From an uncultured Roseibium sp. (GTDB taxonomy: Bacteria; Pseudomonadota; Alphaproteobacteria; Rhizobiales; Stappiaceae), in NCBI RefSeq assembly GCF_963669205.1, contig NZ_OY769915.1:1462001-1526000 (forward strand): a stretch of DNA of 64,000 bases, given 5' to 3'. The notes under the pieces are model-generated. The model worked only from the letters and a program-made list of their open reading frames with translations. It was not told the DNA's origin and did no database searches. Both the position numbers and the translations under genes were made by a program. The first letter of the stretch is position 1; the number at the start of each line of letters is the position of its first letter. Positions 50,080 to 58,815 of this stretch are shown here, piece after piece.

Positions 50080-51999
50080 TCAGGCGCGCCGCGGCGCGCT
50101 CAGCATTTCCGTTCCCAGTGCAGTGAACACCGCCTGCATGATGCCGTCGCAATTGAGGCCAGCCCTTGCATACATGGCATCGGGCTTATCGTGGTCGATG
50201 TATTCATCCGGAAGTGCAAGCGTCCGGATCTTGAGCCCGTTATCCAGCAAACCTTCTTCGGCAAGCCGGCTAAGAACGTGGCTGCCGAATCCGCCCGCTG
50301 AGCCTTCCTCGATTGTCACCAGAACCTCGTGCTCGCGCGCAAGACGCCGGATCAGATCCATGTCCAGGGGTTTTGCAAACCGGGCATCCGCAACCGTGGT
50401 CGACAGGCCGGCGGCGTCGAGTTCGTCGGCGGCTTTCAGGCACTCGTTCATGCGTCCACCGAAGCTCAGCAGCGCGACCTTCGTACCTTCCCGGCGGATA
50501 ACGCCCTTGCCGATCTCCAGAACGCTGCCCCGTTCGGGCATGTCCAGCCCGACACCTTCGCCGCGCGGATACCGGAACGAAATCGGACCTTCATCGTAGG
50601 CAGCAGCGGTCGCCACCATGTGCCGCAGTTCCACTTCGTCGGCTGCCGCCATCACGACAAAACCCGGCAGGCATGACAGGAACGCGGTATCGAATGCGCC
50701 GGCATGTGTGGGACCGTCTGCACCGACAAGACCGGCCCGGTCGATCGGAAACCGTACGGGCAGGCTCTGGATCGCCACATCGTGGATCACCTGGTCGTAG
50801 GCCCGCTGCAGGAAAGTGGAGTAGATCGCGGCGAAGGGCTTGTAGCCTTCGGTCGCAAGACCGGCGGCAAAGGTGACCGCGTGCTGTTCCGCAATGCCGA
50901 CGTCGAAAGTGCGTTTGGGAAACGCTTCGCCGAACAGGTTCAGCCCGGTGCCGTCCGGCATGGCCGCCGTGATCGCGACGACCTTGTCGTCGTGTTCGGC
51001 TTCCTTGATCAGCGAGGTGGCGAAGACATTGGTGTAGCTTGGCGCATTCGCCTTCGGCTTGGACTGCTTGCCGGTGATGACATCGAATTTGGCGACACCG
51101 TGATACTTGTCCCTGGCGCCTTCTGCCGGTGCGTATCCCTTGCCCTTCTGCGTCACCGCGTGAATGAGCACCGGGCCGTGATGCGTATCGCGGACATTTT
51201 TCAGGATCGGCAGCAAGTGTTCCAGATTGTGTCCGTCGACGGGGCCGACATAGTAGAAACCGAGTTCCTCGAACATGGTTCCGCCTGTCCAGAAGCCACG
51301 CGCATATTCTTCAGCGCGCGCCGCCTTTTCGAAGACCGGCTTGGGCAGGTTCTTGGCGATGTTCTTTGCAGCATCACGCAGGGTCTGATAGGTCGGACCG
51401 GAAACCAGCTTTGCAAGATAGGCCGACATGGCACCGACCGGGGGCGCGATGGACATGTCGTTGTCGTTCAGGATGACGATAAGACGCGAGCCCAGATGTC
51501 CCGCATTGTTCATGGCTTCATACGCCATGCCGGCGGACATCGCCCCGTCGCCGATAACGGCGATGACGTTGTTGTCGCCGCCATCGAGGTCTCTGGCGGC
51601 AGCCATCCCCAGGCCTGCGGAAATCGACGTCGATGAATGGGCGGCTCCGAACGGGTCGTAACGGCTTTCGGCACGCTTGGTGAAGCCGGACAGGCCGTTT
51701 CCCTGTCTGAGCGTGCGGATCCGGTCGCGCCGCTCGGTCAGGATCTTGTGCGGATAGCACTGATGGCCGACGTCCCAGATGATCTTGTCATCCGGCGTAT
51801 CGAAGACATAGTGAAGCGCAACCGTCAGCTCGACGACCCCGAGCCCGGCACCAAGATGCCCACCGGTGATCGACACGGCATCGATGGTTTCCGATCTGAG
51901 TTCGTCAGCGAGCTGATTCAGATCGGTTTCATCCAGTGCGCGCAATTCCGCGGGGGAATTGATCTTGTCGAGAAGTGGGGTATCGGGCTTTGAAGACAC
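50080..51999 (-). CDS. dxs: 1-deoxy-D-xylulose-5-phosphate synthase
   Basis: Dxs condenses pyruvate and glyceraldehyde-3-phosphate in the first step of the MEP isoprenoid pathway, with thiamine diphosphate. The 639-residue product shows the TPP motif VIAVIGDGAMSAGMAYEAMN to LNDNDMSI. It also has GGHLGAGLGVVELT near the N-terminus, VGPVDGHNLEHL, the transketolase-type GIAEQHAVTFAAGLA, and GADGPTHAGAFD. GTG 51999 (SSKPDTPLLD) is chosen because it gives the normal family length and has GGAG upstream; ATG 52041 is an alternative. It belongs to the HDAC-xseB-dxs-tlyA backbone. Confidence 0.95.
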   Translation of the reverse strand: MSSKPDTPLLDKINSPAELRALDETDLNQLADELRSETIDAVSITGGHLGAGLGVVELTVALHYVFDTPDDKIIWDVGHQCYPHKILTERRDRIRTLRQGNGLSGFTKRAESRYDPFGAAHSSTSISAGLGMAAARDLDGGDNNVIAVIGDGAMSAGMAYEAMNNAGHLGSRLIVILNDNDMSIAPPVGAMSAYLAKLVSGPTYQTLRDAAKNIAKNLPKPVFEKAARAEEYARGFWTGGTMFEELGFYYVGPVDGHNLEHLLPILKNVRDTHHGPVLIHAVTQKGKGYAPAEGARDKYHGVAKFDVITGKQSKPKANAPSYTNVFATSLIKEAEHDDKVVAITAAMPDGTGLNLFGEAFPKRTFDVGIAEQHAVTFAAGLATEGYKPFAAIYSTFLQRAYDQVIHDVAIQSLPVRFPIDRAGLVGADGPTHAGAFDTAFLSCLPGFVVMAAADEVELRHMVATAAAYDEGPISFRYPRGEGVGLDMPERGSVLEIGKGVIRREGTKVALLSFGGRMNECLKAADELDAAGLSTTVADARFAKPLDMDLIRRLAREHEVLVTIEEGSAGGFGSHVLSRLAEEGLLDNGLKIRTLALPDEYIDHDKPDAMYARAGLNCDGIMQAVFTALGTEMLSAPRRA

Positions 52000-52153
52000 T
52001 CTGCTGAAGGCTCCACGAATTTGAAACTGGCGGGCAGGCATACACCAACGGATTATAGGGCGCAAATGCTGCGGTAGTAATGCGCCAAATTGTTACGTCA
52101 TCTCAACAGGAGATATACGCCTGATCGTGTCTCATTATTTATGATATGGCGTG

Positions 52154-52310
52154 CAGATCACGTGCAATTTTGGCAGTGTTGATCGTTTTTGAATTTCAGT
52201 CACCCTTTTGGGTGATGCATCTGCCCGTGATCTGGCCTAAGGAATTGATGTGGTCGATGGGGCCACGTGCACAGTGATCAACTTGGGGTCGCATTTCGCG
52301 GCCCCTTTTT
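52154..52310 (+). ncRNA. Candidate structured sRNA with intrinsic terminator
   Basis: This plus-strand segment between two minus-strand genes folds into three units. A 12 bp stem with one mismatch (CAGATCACG-GCA at 52154-52166 with 52222-52234) encloses a perfect hairpin TCACCC-TTTT-GGGTGA (52200-52215). A second stem-loop pairs TTGAT...GTGG with CCAC...ATCAA (about 52245-52280). A terminator follows at 52285-52310. No plus-strand gene lies upstream to own the terminator. Possible promoter elements are weak (TATGAT at 52140-52145, TTGTTA at 52090-52095). The identity is unknown and the 5' end is approximate. Confidence 0.5.
52285..52310 (+). terminator. Rho-independent terminator of the sRNA candidate
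   Basis: GGGGTCGC (52285-52292), loop ATTTC, GCGGCCCC (52298-52305) with one G.U pair, followed by five T. In the opposite direction no T-run follows, so it does not serve the LuxR gene. Confidence 0.85.
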
Positions 52311-52390
52311 GTGGCTGCTGCACAATCAGCCGTGAGCAAGAGGCTGCCTGACATTTCCGCGCAGCCAGACGTCTCCCAACATTCCGAAAT

Positions 52391-53614
52391 TCAAAACAGA
52401 CGCGAGATCCCGTGAACCAGCCTTGCGAGCTGCAGTTGCGTATTGACGCCGGTCTTGTCGAATATGCGCCGCAAATGGGTCTTGGCCGTGTTTCTCGTGA
52501 TCCCGAGTTCCTGAACCGTGTCGTTTATGGAGCCGCTCATTGTCAGATGGCGCGCCAGATGGGCCTCTGAATGGGAAAGCTCGAAACGGTCCTGCAGGAC
52601 CGTCTCCACTGCTGCCGAAAGGTCTGATGTCTCGAATATCTGGAGGATGACCCAGGGCGCGCTCCCGTTGTTGTTTCGTGCGGCTGCGGAAGTGGCAGCC
52701 CTGATCGTTATGCGTTTCAGGCGTCCGTCCGGATCTTCAAGACAGACGGACTGGCCGCCGGTCTGGTTTTTGACCGTCCCGCGGCTGTTCTCCTGTTGGG
52801 CTTCCTGTTCGCCGCCGCGGGCAAATGTGTCGAGAACGTCCTGTAGTGCGGTCTCCAGCTGCTTGTTCTTGAACTCGAACCGGGACGAGCTGAACCGCAC
52901 GCTTCCGGTCGCCAGAAGTCTTTCAAGTCCGGAAGCTGAATGCCCGAGCAATTCCTTGTAACTGGTCATCAACACCGTCGGGCATGTCGACCCCAGGAGG
53001 AGTGCTTCCTGAATCCGGTTTTTCGCCTTGTGCCGCTCACTCCGGAAGAACGCGTCGATGCCCGGCGTCAGAACCTTCGTGAGTGTCCGGAACGTCTGGT
53101 GTGCAGCCTCGACGTCAATTGTCTCGGTCGTGTGTTCCTTGAACAGACATCCGAACAGGATTGTCGAACTTTCATCCCGCATCAGGGGTGAGACCAGCCC
53201 TGCGGTATCCGCGGCGTTTGTGTCGACGTCCGTTCCGCCGGAGATGTTTCCGGTTCGGGTGCCGACGGGCTGCCGCGAACCGGCAACCGGTCTGTTGCTG
53301 CCAAAGTCGCCCTTGCTCAGCGTGGTCTTGCAATACGGGAAACGAAGTTCCGCTTCCTCCAGCAGAAACTTCAGGGCCTCTTCGCTCCCCTGCGCCGACC
53401 GCGGAAAAAACACGTCGTTCAGTCGCTGCGACGACCGCCCGCCATCGAAATTCGTGGTGGGCACGCCGCCCTGCGCGAACTCGCACAGGAAAGAAATGCA
53501 GTTCAGCTTCAAGTCAATCGAGTCCAGAATGGAGGCCCATCCGTCGGAGTGTGTGGCGCATTCCAGTACTCGTAAAAGTAGATCTGCTTCGTCTGTCTTG
53601 CTGAGTGATGGCAT
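52391..53614 (-). CDS. LuxR family transcriptional regulator
   Basis: The 407-residue protein has a C-terminal LuxR-type helix-turn-helix (about 345-405): LSHSEAHLARHLTMSGSIND then LGITRNTAKTHLRRIFDKTG, with the conserved Asn, Lys-Thr-His and Arg residues. The N-terminal 270 residues match no domain I recognise. They start like other alphaproteobacterial LuxR proteins of the 'helix-turn-helix, MalT-like' annotation. No autoinducer domain is evident. ATG 53614 is preferred over TTG 53629. It has an AT-rich upstream region (53625-53695) and interrupts the xseB-dxs adjacency. Confidence 0.85.
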   Translation of the reverse strand: MPSLSKTDEADLLLRVLECATHSDGWASILDSIDLKLNCISFLCEFAQGGVPTTNFDGGRSSQRLNDVFFPRSAQGSEEALKFLLEEAELRFPYCKTTLSKGDFGSNRPVAGSRQPVGTRTGNISGGTDVDTNAADTAGLVSPLMRDESSTILFGCLFKEHTTETIDVEAAHQTFRTLTKVLTPGIDAFFRSERHKAKNRIQEALLLGSTCPTVLMTSYKELLGHSASGLERLLATGSVRFSSSRFEFKNKQLETALQDVLDTFARGGEQEAQQENSRGTVKNQTGGQSVCLEDPDGRLKRITIRAATSAAARNNNGSAPWVILQIFETSDLSAAVETVLQDRFELSHSEAHLARHLTMSGSINDTVQELGITRNTAKTHLRRIFDKTGVNTQLQLARLVHGISRLF

Positions 53615-53944
53615 TGTCCAAAGCGTCAACTAAATATTACATAAAGATTTATTATACTTGTAAATATTACTATCAATTCGCGCGAAAAATGGCAATAGAA
53701 GCGCAATTGCAGCGCCCCGAACGCGGTACGGGCAGGTGCTCGCGGCGGTCTGCCGCTCTGAGAGGCGTTGAAGCTGTCAGGCGTTCGGGAGGACGTGTTC
53801 CGGTGCTAATGTGTACGCAGGCCTGAACAGTTTGAGGTGAAGCGAAGCCCGGGGCAGGGCCACTTTCCATACGTGGATGAAGGCGGCGTCAGAGCTGCCC
53901 GAAAGTACGGGAGTCCGCCGGAATTCGGGGCTGACGCGCTTATG
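53615..53944. other. Intergenic region upstream of the LuxR gene
   Basis: This 330 bp region is strongly AT-rich from 53625 to 53695, where the LuxR promoter should lie, and GC-rich after that. I see no gene, terminator or repeat in it. Confidence 0.5.
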
Positions 53945-54193
53945 CTATTGCGGATCCAGCTCGGTCGTTCCGCGCGCGTTGCCGTCCTGTCCGAGCTGAA
54001 TTTTCTCGACCTTCGCTTCCGCGGACTTCAGCAAGGTGTCACACCGTTTGCGCAGCGCATCGCCGCGTTCATACATCTCGATGCTGCGTTCAAGCGGAAC
54101 GTTGCCCTGTTCGAGCTCGCGCACGATTGTCTCCAGCTGCCGGAGCGCATCTTCGAAAGTCAGTTCGGAAATGTCTGTTGAAGCGTCACTCAT
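53945..54193 (-). CDS. xseB: Exodeoxyribonuclease VII small subunit
   Basis: The 82-residue product has the XseB helical core LTFEDALRQLETIVRELEQG followed by VPLERSIEMYERGDALRKRC and a C-terminal coiled segment KSAEAKVEKI. XseB associates in several copies with XseA to degrade single-stranded DNA. ATG 54193 has AGAGGGAA upstream; the frame to 54250 is not needed. It lies between the histone-deacetylase family gene and, after the LuxR insertion, dxs, as in other Rhizobiales. Confidence 0.93.
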   Translation of the reverse strand: MSDASTDISELTFEDALRQLETIVRELEQGNVPLERSIEMYERGDALRKRCDTLLKSAEAKVEKIQLGQDGNARGTTELDPQ

Positions 54194-54315
54194 CGGTGCG
54201 TTCCCTCTTGAAGCCGGACAGTATCTGGAAAGTCGCGGGACGAAGCACAAAGGTCAAGCCGGGAATGTGAAGTTGCCCCCCATGATCCCCGGCGAATTTT
54301 TTGGCGTGACGACCT

Positions 54316-55245
54316 TCAGCCGGTCATCAGCGTCATGACATGGGCCGCCGTCGACCGGGCCAGGCCTTCCAGGTCGTAGCCACCTTCAAGGACCGAAACG
54401 ACGTGCCCGTTGCTGTGCCTGTCGGCAACATCCATCAGGACGCGCGTCGCCCAGGCGAAATCGGCCTCAACAAGGTTGAGGCCTCCGAGCGGATCGCGCG
54501 CGTGAGCATCGAACCCGGCCGAGATGATGACCAGTTCCGGCTGGAAATCGTCGAGGCGCGGCAGCACGGCAACCTCGAAGGCTTCCTTGAACGCCGGGCC
54601 GTCCTCACCGGGTGCGAGAGGAACATTGACGATCGTGTTCTTCTCACCGGTTTCCGACGCGGCCCCGGACCCGGGATAGAGCGGCATCTGGTGGGTCGAG
54701 CAATACATCACGCTGCCATCGTCCCAGAAAATGTCCTGCGTTCCGTTGCCGTGGTGTACGTCGAAATCGACGATTGCGACGCGGCCGACCCCGTGCTTCG
54801 CCTGCGCATAACGCGCGGCGATCGCCACGTTGTTGAAGAAACAAAACCCCATGGCCCGTTCTTTTTCAGCATGATGGCCGGGCGGGCGCGACGCGGAAAA
54901 CGCGTTGCTGACCTTCTTTGAAAGGACCTCGTCGACAGCGCGGCAAGCGCCTCCGACACCTCTGAGTGCCGCCTCCCACGTTCCGGGCGACATCGTCGTG
55001 TCCGCATCGACTCTCGCAACGCCTTCATCGGGCGCAAGCCGGTGCAGCTGATCGACATATCCCATGGGATGCGCGCGCGCGATATCCTCGACAGTGCCCA
55101 TCGGGGCGACATCCCGCTCAACAGACTGAAACTTCTCGTGTTCCAGGATCCTGTCGATTGCCCTGATCCGGTCAGGCCTTTCAGGATGTCCCAGCGGAGT
55201 AAGGTGATCGAGATAGCAGGAATGTTGCAAAAGGAGCGTAGACAA
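54316..55245 (-). CDS. Histone deacetylase family protein
   Basis: This 309-residue arginase/deacetylase-fold hydrolase has the zinc and catalytic residues of class II-like HDACs: RPPGHHAEKERAMGFCFFNN, VDFDVHHGNGTQDIFW, SAGFDAHARDPLGG and VLEGGYDLEGLA. Bacterial members act on acetylated small molecules such as polyamines or acetoin-related compounds, or on proteins; the substrate here is unknown. Translation starts at TTG 55245 behind GGAAACG. It is the first gene of the conserved HDAC-xseB-dxs order. Confidence 0.9.
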   Translation of the reverse strand: MSTLLLQHSCYLDHLTPLGHPERPDRIRAIDRILEHEKFQSVERDVAPMGTVEDIARAHPMGYVDQLHRLAPDEGVARVDADTTMSPGTWEAALRGVGGACRAVDEVLSKKVSNAFSASRPPGHHAEKERAMGFCFFNNVAIAARYAQAKHGVGRVAIVDFDVHHGNGTQDIFWDDGSVMYCSTHQMPLYPGSGAASETGEKNTIVNVPLAPGEDGPAFKEAFEVAVLPRLDDFQPELVIISAGFDAHARDPLGGLNLVEADFAWATRVLMDVADRHSNGHVVSVLEGGYDLEGLARSTAAHVMTLMTG

Positions 55246-55804
55246 AGAGGCGTTTCCGGAAAGTTCTGTTTTGGATTGATCAAGCCCATCAGAAAGGTCT
55301 GAACCGGTGCTGTCAATTGATGATAGGTCGCATGAAGCGAACGTCTGTCCGGAAAGCGGAAGTGCGGCTCAAAACAAAAAAAGAAGGCCGGCTATGTTGC
55401 CGGCCTGTTCAAAGGTGCGAGCACCGCAATGCCCGAGGGGAGGTCCGCTGCATCTCAATTGTGTGAGTAAGGTTACGTGATTCTCGTAAGGGAATGCGAG
55501 TTTTTTACCGTAATCCGCCGAAGGTCGGTGTTGATAACTCGCGAAACGTTAAGCTGCACGCGCAAAATTCCGGCTTCATTTCTTGCGTGTATTGCAGTTG
55601 TAAACTTGATTTTTGTTTATCTGTTATATTGGAAACTTGTCGATCTTTAGCCTTGACTTCATCGGTCCGGGCTTCAACTTGTGACGCGCGTTTGGGTCGG
55701 GAAACGCTGAAATATATGCCTTTTTTTGATGCAGCCGAAAATTGCATCACGCGCCGCCGGGGAACGGAGGCACGGCCGGCGGCAAGCGCATTTGGTTATC
55801 GATA
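55246..55804. other. Gene-free intergenic region with an orphan terminator
   Basis: 559 bp lie between the deacetylase gene and the threonylcarbamoyl-AMP synthase gene. They hold a minus-strand terminator (55374-55405) and a small hairpin GGTG/CACC at about 55414-55425. An AT-rich block lies at about 55590-55640. The 81-residue frame at 55505-55750 (minus) has no Shine-Dalgarno or family features. A small minus-strand RNA or a long 3' UTR would explain the terminator. Confidence 0.5.
55374..55405 (-). terminator. Orphan Rho-independent terminator
   Basis: On the minus strand: GGCCGGC, loop AACATA, GCCGGCC (55386-55405), followed by TTCTT and more T (complement of the A-rich 55374-55385). The nearest upstream minus-strand stop is 400 bp away at 55805. 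Confidence 0.85.
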
Positions 55805-56800
55805 TCATGGACGCGGTGCAGCGGCCCGCTTCAGACGGTCGTTGATTGCCTCGCCAAGCCCAAAGCTGGGGATAAACTGCACCCGGATCGTTCCGGCCAT
55901 GCTCGCGTCCAGTGTTCGCATTCCGCGAAACAGATTGGCCGCCGCTTCTGCCAGATCCCCATCCGGACTCAGGTTGAATTCCATACGGGCGTGTTCCGCA
56001 CCTTGAATGCGCTCCGGGCCGAACGAAAGCAGCGCGTCGTCCTGCGTGACTTCCTGCGCGTTCAGGATCATGGACGCGTTCGGGGCATAGTGCGAGGCGA
56101 GCATACCCGGAGCGGAAGGGGCATCGGGGCGCATGCCCGGCGCGGCGGCGAGCAGGCTTGTGCCCAGGGCATCTTCAATATCCTCGCGCGATATGCCACC
56201 CGGACGCAGCAGCCTGGGCGTTCCGTCCACGATGCCGACGATGGTGGATTCAATTCCGACCTTGCAAGGTCCGGCATCGACGACGAAACTCAGCGCCTCC
56301 CCGAGCTCGTCAATGACGTCCTGCGCGCGGGTCGGACTGATCCTGCCGGACAGGTTGGCGCTTGGGGCCGCGAGGGGCCTGCCGGTTCTTTCGGAAAGAA
56401 ATCGCATCACGGGCCCGGCGGGAACGCGCAGGGCCACTGTCATCAGCCCCGCCGTCGCCATGTCCGAGATCGGTGAGCCTTCGTTCTTCGGCACGACGAG
56501 GGTCAAGGGTCCGGGCCAGAAGGCCTCGGCCAGGCGCAGCGCAAGCGCGTCAAACCGGCCGTGCAGATACGCGTCTTCGAGGCTAGGCACGTGCGAAATA
56601 AGCGGGTTGAATTGCGGGCGGCCCTTTGCCTCGAAGATTTTCGCGCAGGCCATGCCGTTCGTGGCGTCGGCGGCAAGTCCGTAGACCGTCTCGGTCGGAA
56701 CGGCGACGAGTTCACCCGCAGTCAGCGCAGCACAGACGTCAGGTGCTTCGGGAGCATCCTGCCAGTCAGGCTTCTTCAAATTGACGGTCCAGAGCTGCAT
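55805..56800 (-). CDS. L-threonylcarbamoyladenylate synthase (TsaC/Sua5)
   Basis: This 331-residue protein is of Sua5 type: a YrdC domain (about 1-200) with VPTETVYGLAADA, KGRPQFNPLISHV, ALRVPAGPVMRFL and APSANLSGRISPT, then a Sua5 C-terminal domain (about 205-325, with GMLASHYAPNA). It makes threonylcarbamoyl-AMP from threonine, bicarbonate and ATP for the t6A37 modification of ANN-reading tRNAs. ATG 56800 (MQLWTVNLKKPDW) is chosen although its Shine-Dalgarno is weak. The open frame to 57232 runs through the divergent acyl-CoA dehydrogenase region. The gene is divergent from that operon. Confidence 0.9.
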   Translation of the reverse strand: MQLWTVNLKKPDWQDAPEAPDVCAALTAGELVAVPTETVYGLAADATNGMACAKIFEAKGRPQFNPLISHVPSLEDAYLHGRFDALALRLAEAFWPGPLTLVVPKNEGSPISDMATAGLMTVALRVPAGPVMRFLSERTGRPLAAPSANLSGRISPTRAQDVIDELGEALSFVVDAGPCKVGIESTIVGIVDGTPRLLRPGGISREDIEDALGTSLLAAAPGMRPDAPSAPGMLASHYAPNASMILNAQEVTQDDALLSFGPERIQGAEHARMEFNLSPDGDLAEAAANLFRGMRTLDASMAGTIRVQFIPSFGLGEAINDRLKRAAAPRP

Positions 56801-56867
56801 TCGGTCTACTTTGCCCGTTTTGCGGATCCCGTTTGTGAAATGTGAGTGACCTGCCGTAGCGACATGG

Positions 56868-56885
56868 GTTGACGTTAACGTCAAC
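56868..56885. promoter_or_regulatory. Perfect 18 bp palindrome upstream of the acyl-CoA dehydrogenase operon
   Basis: GTTGACGTTAACGTCAAC is fully self-complementary. It lies 133 bp before the acyl-CoA dehydrogenase start. From memory it is close to sites of MerR-type LiuR regulators that control branched-chain and fatty acid catabolism. The regulator is not in the window. Confidence 0.65.
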
Positions 56886-57017
56886 TGGTCTATTGTCCAG
56901 TCCCGAGATGTTTCAAGCGCCTTTTGCGGACAAGCACTGCATCCGTCAAGCGTCGAACGAAGAAAACACAGAATGACTGGCGGCACATAGGGCCGGGCGG
57001 TTCTGGGGAGGACCTGA

Positions 57018-58799
57018 ATGTATCGCGCACCCGTCGACGAGATCGTTTTCACACTGAGGCATGTGTGCGGCCTTGGTGATTTGCAGAATAATCCACGCCA
57101 TTGCGAACTGGGGGATGACCTTGTCGACGCGATCGTCAACGAGGCCGGCCGCTTCGCTGCGGAGGAGATTGCGCCTTTGAATGCCGTGGCCGACAAGCAC
57201 GGCACGCCTTTGAACAATGGCGCGGTCAGCACGCCTCCCGGGTGGCGCGAGGCTTACCATGCCTGGATCGAAGGGGGCTGGAACGGTCTGTCGGCCGACG
57301 TGGAATCCGGCGGCCAGGGCTTGCCGCAGATGCTTTCCGCTGCAGCAATGGAAATGTGGAACTCCGGGTCGATGGCCTTTGCGATCGGACCGACGCTGAC
57401 GATCGGTGCGGTCGAGGCCATGGAGAAACATGCCTCGGACGACCTGAAGGCGACCTATCTGGACAAGCTGGTGTCGGGCGAATGGATGGGCACCATGAAC
57501 CTGACCGAGCCGCAGGCCGGCTCGGACCTCAATGCGCTGCGGGCGAAGGCGGAACGAAACGACGATGGCACCTACAGGATTTTCGGCCAGAAGATCTTCA
57601 TCACCTATGGCGATCACGACCTGACCGACAACATCGTGCACATGGTCCTGGCGCGTTTGCCGGATGCGCCGGCGGGGACCCGGGGCATCTCCATGTTCCT
57701 CGTGCCCAAGTTCCTGGTCAATCCGGACGGCTCGCTCGGAGAGCGGAATGATGTCCGTGTTGCCGGTGTCGAACACAAGCTGGGCATTCACGGGTCGCCG
57801 ACCTGCACGATGGCGTATGGCGACGAGGGCGGCGCGACCGGTTGGCTCGTTGGCGAGGAGAACAGGGGGCTTGCCTGCATGTTCACGATGATGAACAACG
57901 CCCGCCTCGCCGTGGGCATCCAGGGCCTGGGTGTTGCCGAACGGGCCTATCAGCAGGCCCTTCACTACGCGATCGACAGAAAGCAGGGCAGGGCGCCGGG
58001 CGACAGCGGTGAGGCGATGAGCCCGATCGCGCGCCATCCGGACATCAAGCGCATGCTGCTGACGATGAAGTCCAAGACTCAGGTCGCCCGGGCGATCTGC
58101 TATGCCTGCGCCCACGCGATCGATATGGCCAATGTCAGTGAAGACGAAGCGGGGCGGACATTCTGGAACGAGCGCGCCAGCCTGCTGACACCCATCGCAA
58201 AGGCGCTGTCGACCGACTTCGGCGTCGAGGTTGCCTCGCTGGGTGTCCAGATCCATGGCGGCATGGGATACATCGAGGAAACCGGCGCGGCGCAGCATCT
58301 GCGCGACGCGCGCATTGCCCCGATCTACGAGGGCACCAACGGGATTCAGTCCATTGACCTCGTACTTCGCAAACTGCCGCTGTCGGGCGGAGAGCATATC
58401 AAGGGGTTCATTGCCGAACTGAAGGCGGTCGCCGGTGAGGTTGCCGCCTCCAACCGGCCGGAATTCGGGGCAACCGCGGCACGATTGGGTGAGAGCGTTG
58501 AGGACCTCGAAGAGGCGACGGGCTACATGCTTGCCGCTCTTGCCGACGGACGCACGGCGGACGCGCTTTCCGGCGCAACGCCATATCTGCGTGTCGCGGG
58601 TCTTGCCCTGGGCGGTGCCCTGCTCGCCAGGGGCGCGCTCCGCTCCTCCGAGGAACCGGCTGAACGGCTGGCCGAGAGGACTTTGCTTGCACGCAGTTTC
58701 TGCGAAACGGTGCTGGGCGAGACCGGCGGATTGAAATCGGACATCGTTCTGTCCGCGGACGCGATCAAGGCCTTCGACCCTGAAGCGCTGGCATCCTGA
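57018..58799 (+). CDS. Acyl-CoA dehydrogenase (long form with C-terminal domain)
   Basis: The 593-residue FAD enzyme belongs to the long acyl-CoA dehydrogenase group. It has MYRAPVDEIVF at the N-terminus, the FAD/substrate motif GTMNLTEPQAGSDLNALRA, KIFITYGDHDLTDNIVH, HKLGIHGSPTC, and QIHGGMGYIEETGAAQHLRD with IAPIYEGTNGIQ. A C-terminal helical domain of about 120 residues follows. This group includes DmdC, which acts on methylmercaptopropionyl-CoA, as well as fatty acyl-CoA enzymes; the motifs do not separate them. It is the first gene of a three-gene operon with a crotonase and an SDR, behind a palindromic operator. Confidence 0.92.
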   Translation: MYRAPVDEIVFTLRHVCGLGDLQNNPRHCELGDDLVDAIVNEAGRFAAEEIAPLNAVADKHGTPLNNGAVSTPPGWREAYHAWIEGGWNGLSADVESGGQGLPQMLSAAAMEMWNSGSMAFAIGPTLTIGAVEAMEKHASDDLKATYLDKLVSGEWMGTMNLTEPQAGSDLNALRAKAERNDDGTYRIFGQKIFITYGDHDLTDNIVHMVLARLPDAPAGTRGISMFLVPKFLVNPDGSLGERNDVRVAGVEHKLGIHGSPTCTMAYGDEGGATGWLVGEENRGLACMFTMMNNARLAVGIQGLGVAERAYQQALHYAIDRKQGRAPGDSGEAMSPIARHPDIKRMLLTMKSKTQVARAICYACAHAIDMANVSEDEAGRTFWNERASLLTPIAKALSTDFGVEVASLGVQIHGGMGYIEETGAAQHLRDARIAPIYEGTNGIQSIDLVLRKLPLSGGEHIKGFIAELKAVAGEVAASNRPEFGATAARLGESVEDLEEATGYMLAALADGRTADALSGATPYLRVAGLALGGALLARGALRSSEEPAERLAERTLLARSFCETVLGETGGLKSDIVLSADAIKAFDPEALAS

Positions 58800-58815
58800 G
58801 ACGGGAGAATGACCA

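Noticed and set aside
53605..53826. 73-codon plus-strand frame upstream of the LuxR gene
   Set aside because: It begins in the AT-rich promoter region, has no ribosome site and no similarity I recognise.
55505..55750. 81-residue minus-strand frame
   Set aside because: No Shine-Dalgarno, AT-rich mixed composition, no recognisable similarity.
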